Shown here: positions 61,092 through 64,000 of the stretch, piece by piece | Layout of the letters: each line of letters starts with the position of its first letter | How positions within the stretch are numbered: position 1 is the first letter of the stretch | Assembly: GCA_004005435.1 (NCBI GenBank) | Contig: RZWH01000008.1 | Span: forward strand, 1-64,000 | Source of the DNA: Rhodobacteraceae bacterium CCMM004 | GTDB taxonomy: Bacteria; Pseudomonadota; Alphaproteobacteria; Rhodobacterales; Rhodobacteraceae | Direction: 5' to 3' | DNA: 64,000 bases | Made by a program: the position numbers and the translations under genes | The notes under the pieces: model-generated | What the model saw: the letters and a program-made list of their open reading frames with translations, nothing else | Databases searched by the model: none | Told to the model about the DNA's origin: nothing

Positions 61092-61831
61092 GGACGGCCA
61101 TCGTCACCGGCGGCTCGGGCGACATCGGCCGCGCCATCGCCGCGGCCCTGATCGCCGAGGGCTGCCGCGTCGGCCTGATCGACCTGGCAGGCGACGCGCT
61201 GGACACCGCGGCCGAGGCTTTGGGGGCCGAGGCCCTGCCCGCCGACGTCACCGACGAACCGGCCGTGGAGGCGGCGCTGGAGCGCTTCGGCGCGGTGCCC
61301 GACGTGGCCGTCAACAACGCCGGGATCGGCCGCTTCGCATCGCTGCTCGACATGCCCATCGAGACGTTCCGCCACCAGCTCGACGTCAACCTCACCGGCG
61401 CCTTCATCGTCGCGCGGGCGACGGCGCGGGGGATGGTGGCGCGCGGCTCGGGCGCGATCGTCAACGTCACCTCGATCAATGCCATCACCACCGGGCCGGG
61501 CACCGGATCCTACCCCGCGTCCAAGGCCGGTCTGGCCAAGCTGACCGAGATGATGGCATTGGAATGGGGTCCGTCGGGGGTGCGGGTGAACGCCATCGCG
61601 CCGGGCTTCATCGACGCCGGGATCTCGACGCCGTTCTACGCCGACGCCGCGGTGCGCAAGCTCAGGGGCGACGCGGTGCCCTCGCGCCGCCTGGGCACGG
61701 CCGAGGACATCGCCCAGGCCGTCGCCTTCCTCGCCTCCGACCGCGCATCCTACGTCAACGGCCACCACATGGTGGTGGACGGCGGCGTGTCGGTGTCGCT
61801 GCTGACCCAACTGCCGCGGGTGGCCAAATGA
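61088..61831 (+). CDS. Short-chain dehydrogenase/reductase
   Basis: The 247-aa SDR has the cofactor motif TGGSGDIG (7-14), NNAG near 76-79 and the catalytic Ser129/Tyr142/Lys146 (SYPASKAG), with the family end VNGHHMVVDGG. The GTG start overlaps the P450 stop (GTGA); GTG 61082 is an alternative. Likely oxidises an alcohol made by the P450 (inference). Confidence 0.85.
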   Translation: MRTAIVTGGSGDIGRAIAAALIAEGCRVGLIDLAGDALDTAAEALGAEALPADVTDEPAVEAALERFGAVPDVAVNNAGIGRFASLLDMPIETFRHQLDVNLTGAFIVARATARGMVARGSGAIVNVTSINAITTGPGTGSYPASKAGLAKLTEMMALEWGPSGVRVNAIAPGFIDAGISTPFYADAAVRKLRGDAVPSRRLGTAEDIAQAVAFLASDRASYVNGHHMVVDGGVSVSLLTQLPRVAK

Positions 61832-62478
61832 GCGCGCGCGCGCTGGTCCTGTCGGGGGGCGTCTACCACCCCTTCGCCGAGACCTCGGCCGCCGTCGCGG
61901 GGCACCTGCGCGCCCTCGGGATCGCCGCCGACATCGTGTCGGTGAGGGACGGGTTCGCCCGGCTGGCGTCAGAGCGGGTCGATCTGGTGGTGGTCAACGC
62001 GCTGGCCTTCTCCATGACGCAGGCCGAGAAATACGCGCCGCTGCGGGCGGCCCACGCCTTTACCCCCTCAGACGCCGACAAGGCCGCGCTGACCGCGCAC
62101 ATGGACCGCGGCGGCGCGCTGCTCGGCCTGCACACGGCGGCGATCTGCTTTGACGGGTGGGACGGCTGGGGCGAGATGCTGGGGGCGTCCTGGGTCTGGG
62201 GCACCTCGCACCACGCCCCGATGCCCGAATACGTGATGGTGGGCGACGCGACCCTGTGGGACGAGCTTTACTGCGACGTGGCGCTGGCTGAGGGCACGCG
62301 GGTGCTGGCCACGGCCACGAGCGCCAGCGCGCCGGAGCCGCAGCCGGTGCTGACGGTCAGGGGCCGCGCGGCGTGGCTGGCGCTGGGCCACGACCTGACC
62401 TCGGTGGTGCAGCCCGCTTATGCGCGCCTGCTGTCGCGCGCGGTCGATGCGGTTTTGCCCCGGCAGGAGGCGGCGTGA
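61828..62478 (+). CDS. ThuA-like (trehalose-utilisation/GATase1-like fold) protein
   Basis: The 216-aa protein has ALVLSGGVYHPFAETSAAVA, MDRGGALLGLHTAAICFDGW and TSHHAPMPEYVMVGD, as in the ThuA family of glutamine-amidotransferase-like proteins. In these the nucleophile Cys is replaced, here by His in GLHTA. Members act on sugars or keto-sugars. It is coupled by ATGA upstream and shares one base with the next gene (TGATG). A role in the pathway is assumed from linkage. Confidence 0.75.
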   Translation: MSARALVLSGGVYHPFAETSAAVAGHLRALGIAADIVSVRDGFARLASERVDLVVVNALAFSMTQAEKYAPLRAAHAFTPSDADKAALTAHMDRGGALLGLHTAAICFDGWDGWGEMLGASWVWGTSHHAPMPEYVMVGDATLWDELYCDVALAEGTRVLATATSASAPEPQPVLTVRGRAAWLALGHDLTSVVQPAYARLLSRAVDAVLPRQEAA

Positions 62479-63242
62479 TGCAGGCTATCGACGGCTTTTC
62501 CGTTCTGATCACCGGCGGCGGCTCGGGCCTCGGCCGCGGCACGGCCGCGTACATGGCCGCCCGGGGCGCGAAAGTCACGATCACCGGGCGGCGCGAGGAC
62601 AAGCTGCGGCAGGTGGCCGAGGCCATCGGCCCAGCCTGCGCCATCGCTCCGGGCGACGTCACGGACGAGGCCGACCGCGTGCGCATGGTCGAGACGGCGG
62701 TGGCCCATGGCGGCGGGCTTCAGGGGCTGTTCAACAACGCCGGCAACATGCTGCGCGGGCCGATCGCCGACCTGGACCCGGCCGCGATCCTCGACATCAT
62801 GAACACCAACGTCGTCGCCGGAATGCGCCTGACCGGCCTCTCCGCGCCGCATCTGGCCCGGGACGGCGGCGCAGTCCTTTTCGTCGGCTCTGGCCACACC
62901 CGCCGCGCGTTCCCCGGCGCCTCGCCCTATGCCGCGTCCAAGGGCGCGGTCGAGGTGCTGGCGCAGGTTCTGGCGGCCGAACTGGGGCCGCAGGGCATCC
63001 GCGTGAACTGCATCGTGCCGGGGGCCGTGCCGACCGAGATCAACGTGCGCGCGGGGGTCGCGGCGTCCTTCGAGGACAACCTGGCACGCCTGACCTCGAT
63101 GGAAGAGGACCACCCGCTGGGCCGGATCGGCACGCCGGAAGAGATCGCCGAGGCCGCCGACTATCTGCTGCGGGCCGAGTGGACGACCGGCACGTCGCTG
63201 GTGGTGGACGGCGGGCTGGGACTGGGAGTGAGCTACAAGTGA
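62478..63242 (+). CDS. Short-chain dehydrogenase/reductase
   Basis: The 254-aa SDR has TGGGSGLG (12-19), NNAGN near 87-91 and Ser138/Tyr151/Lys155 (SPYAASKGA), ending TGTSLVVDGGLGLG. It is not closely similar to the SDR at 61088, so probably acts at another step. Start fixed by the TGATG overlap; stop overlaps the NIPSNAP gene (GTGA). Confidence 0.85.
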   Translation: MQAIDGFSVLITGGGSGLGRGTAAYMAARGAKVTITGRREDKLRQVAEAIGPACAIAPGDVTDEADRVRMVETAVAHGGGLQGLFNNAGNMLRGPIADLDPAAILDIMNTNVVAGMRLTGLSAPHLARDGGAVLFVGSGHTRRAFPGASPYAASKGAVEVLAQVLAAELGPQGIRVNCIVPGAVPTEINVRAGVAASFEDNLARLTSMEEDHPLGRIGTPEEIAEAADYLLRAEWTTGTSLVVDGGLGLGVSYK

Positions 63243-63565
63243 TCGTCGAACAGCGCACCTACGACTTCTACCCCGGCAAGCTGCCGGAGTTCTTTCGCCT
63301 CTACGACCAGACCGGCGCGCGAGAGGTGCAGGCGCAAGTGCTGGGCAACCTCCTGGGCTACTTCACCACCGAAATCGGGCCGCAGCATCAGACGGTGCAC
63401 CTGTGGGGCTATGCCTCGCTCGACGACCGCATGGCGCGGCGCCGCGCGCTGATGGAGGATGCGGTCTGGCGCGAGTTCCTCGCGCAGATCCTGCCGCTGC
63501 TGATCCGGCAGGACACCAAGGTCCTGTTGCCCACGCCGTTCTCTCCCATCGGCGGCACCGTCTGA
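63239..63565 (+). CDS. NIPSNAP-family protein
   Basis: The 108-aa protein shows the NIPSNAP pattern: IVEQRTYDFYPGKLPEFFRL at the start, LGYFTTEIGPQHQTVHLWGY and WREFLAQI. These dimeric alpha/beta barrels are often found in catabolic operons for aromatic or cyclic compounds. The GTG start overlaps the SDR stop. Function unknown in bacteria. Confidence 0.8.
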   Translation: MIVEQRTYDFYPGKLPEFFRLYDQTGAREVQAQVLGNLLGYFTTEIGPQHQTVHLWGYASLDDRMARRRALMEDAVWREFLAQILPLLIRQDTKVLLPTPFSPIGGTV

Positions 63566-64000
63566 TGCTGGCGCAGCAGATCTTGAACGGGCTGGTGGTC
63601 AGCGGGGTCTATGCGCTGTTCTCGCTGGGGTTCACCCTGGTCTTTGGCATCCAGCGGATCCTGAACCTCGCCCATGGCGCGATCTTCATGACCGGGGCCA
63701 TGGTCGCCTACTATACCGTGGCTGCGGGCGGGCCGCTGTGGCTGGGATTCATCCTGGCCATCGTCGCCTCGGGCCTCCTGTCGGTGCTGGTCGAGATCGT
63801 GTGCTTTCGCCGCCTGCGCCGCACCGGCGACGAAGAGTTCGGCGGCATCATCTCGTCCATCGGCGCGGGCCTCGTGATCTCGACCATCGCGCAGCAGGTG
63901 TCGAGCACGCAGATCCTGCGCTTTCCCTTCGACACCTTCCCGGTGGTGATCTTCCGCTTCTGGGGGCTGCGCGTGTCAATGCTCCAGCTGTTCATGGCCG
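63565..64000 (+). CDS. LivH-type branched-chain amino-acid/carboxylate ABC permease (partial)
   Basis: The first 145 residues are visible before the window ends. They show the LivH N-terminus: QQILNGLVVSGVYALFSLGF, TLVFGIQRILNLAHGAIFMTGA. Start shares a base with the NIPSNAP stop (TGATG). LIV-type transporters in degradation operons often carry aromatic acids or amides; the remaining subunits should lie to the right. Confidence 0.85.
   Translation, partial: MLAQQILNGLVVSGVYALFSLGFTLVFGIQRILNLAHGAIFMTGAMVAYYTVAAGGPLWLGFILAIVASGLLSVLVEIVCFRRLRRTGDEEFGGIISSIGAGLVISTIAQQVSSTQILRFPFDTFPVVIFRFWGLRVSMLQLFMA

Overview
The window is high-GC DNA from an alphaproteobacterium, most likely a Rhodobacterales (Roseobacter/Paracoccaceae-type) species. 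Support: the DUF6456/DUF6477 gene pair, a complete Paracoccus-type soxXYZABCDEF set with soxSR, the many TctABC/Dpp/Liv solute transporters, an ald/dadA pair with a glycine riboswitch, and dense genes with ATGA/GTGA overlaps. No rRNA, tRNA, CRISPR array or intact mobile element was seen. The left edge holds transposase debris.

Layout. (1) 1-0.7 kb: remnants of IS5- and IS3-family transposases. (2) 0.7-7.1 kb: a carboxylate uptake and catabolism locus: a possibly C-terminally truncated lyase, a TrmB-like regulator with a perfect inverted-repeat operator candidate, the TctCBA transporter and a mandelate-racemase-like enolase-superfamily enzyme. (3) 7.1-16.1 kb: a peptide/amino-acid-type locus: FAD amine oxidase (-), RpiR regulator, five-part Dpp-type ABC transporter and an M81 (MlrC-like) metallopeptidase. 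(4) 16.2-25.6 kb: mixed genes: LysR regulator with a divergent NADP-oxidoreductase/DJ-1 pair, a DMT transporter, a broken DUF5946 gene, two coupled acetyltransferases with an SRPBCC protein, and a DUF1127-like peptide, homocysteine methyltransferase and TPR protein run. (5) 25.6-29.2 kb: a 1195-aa SARP/BTAD-AAA-TPR regulator. (6) 29.6-31.2 kb: divergent DUF6456/DUF6477 genes around a DnaA-box-like palindrome. (7) 31.5-36.8 kb: a sucrose-phosphate-synthase/HAD fusion followed by three overlapping glycosyltransferases. (8) 36.9-51.5 kb: the sulfur island: two metallo-beta-lactamase-fold proteins (one with a ruined metal motif), an intergenic family of palindromic repeats, a YeeE/SoxT-type transporter behind an FNR-box match, a DUF302 protein, soxFEDCBAZYX, and divergently soxS, soxR and a second YeeE transporter. 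(9) 52-55.4 kb: glycine-riboswitch-controlled dadA, divergent ald and an Lrp regulator. (10) 55.5-64 kb: an unfamiliar catabolic island with two related cytochrome P450s, two amidohydrolases, MarR regulator, two SDRs, a ThuA-like protein, a NIPSNAP protein and the start of a LIV-type transporter, running off the right edge.

How it works together. The sox genes encode the periplasmic thiosulfate-oxidising multienzyme system: SoxXA loads substrate on SoxYZ, SoxB hydrolyses sulfate off, SoxCD oxidises the sulfane sulfur, and SoxF/SoxE form a flavocytochrome pair. SoxR carries two cysteines spaced as in persulfide sensors (SqrR/BigR), and two sites matching ATTC-N8-GAAT lie at the soxX/soxS divide and before soxB. 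soxV and soxW are not in the window. The most novel-looking regions are the double-P450 catabolic island, the sucrose-phosphate-synthase/glycosyltransferase operon and the non-canonical MBL protein of the sulfur island. All calls are from reading the sequence. No database search was run.
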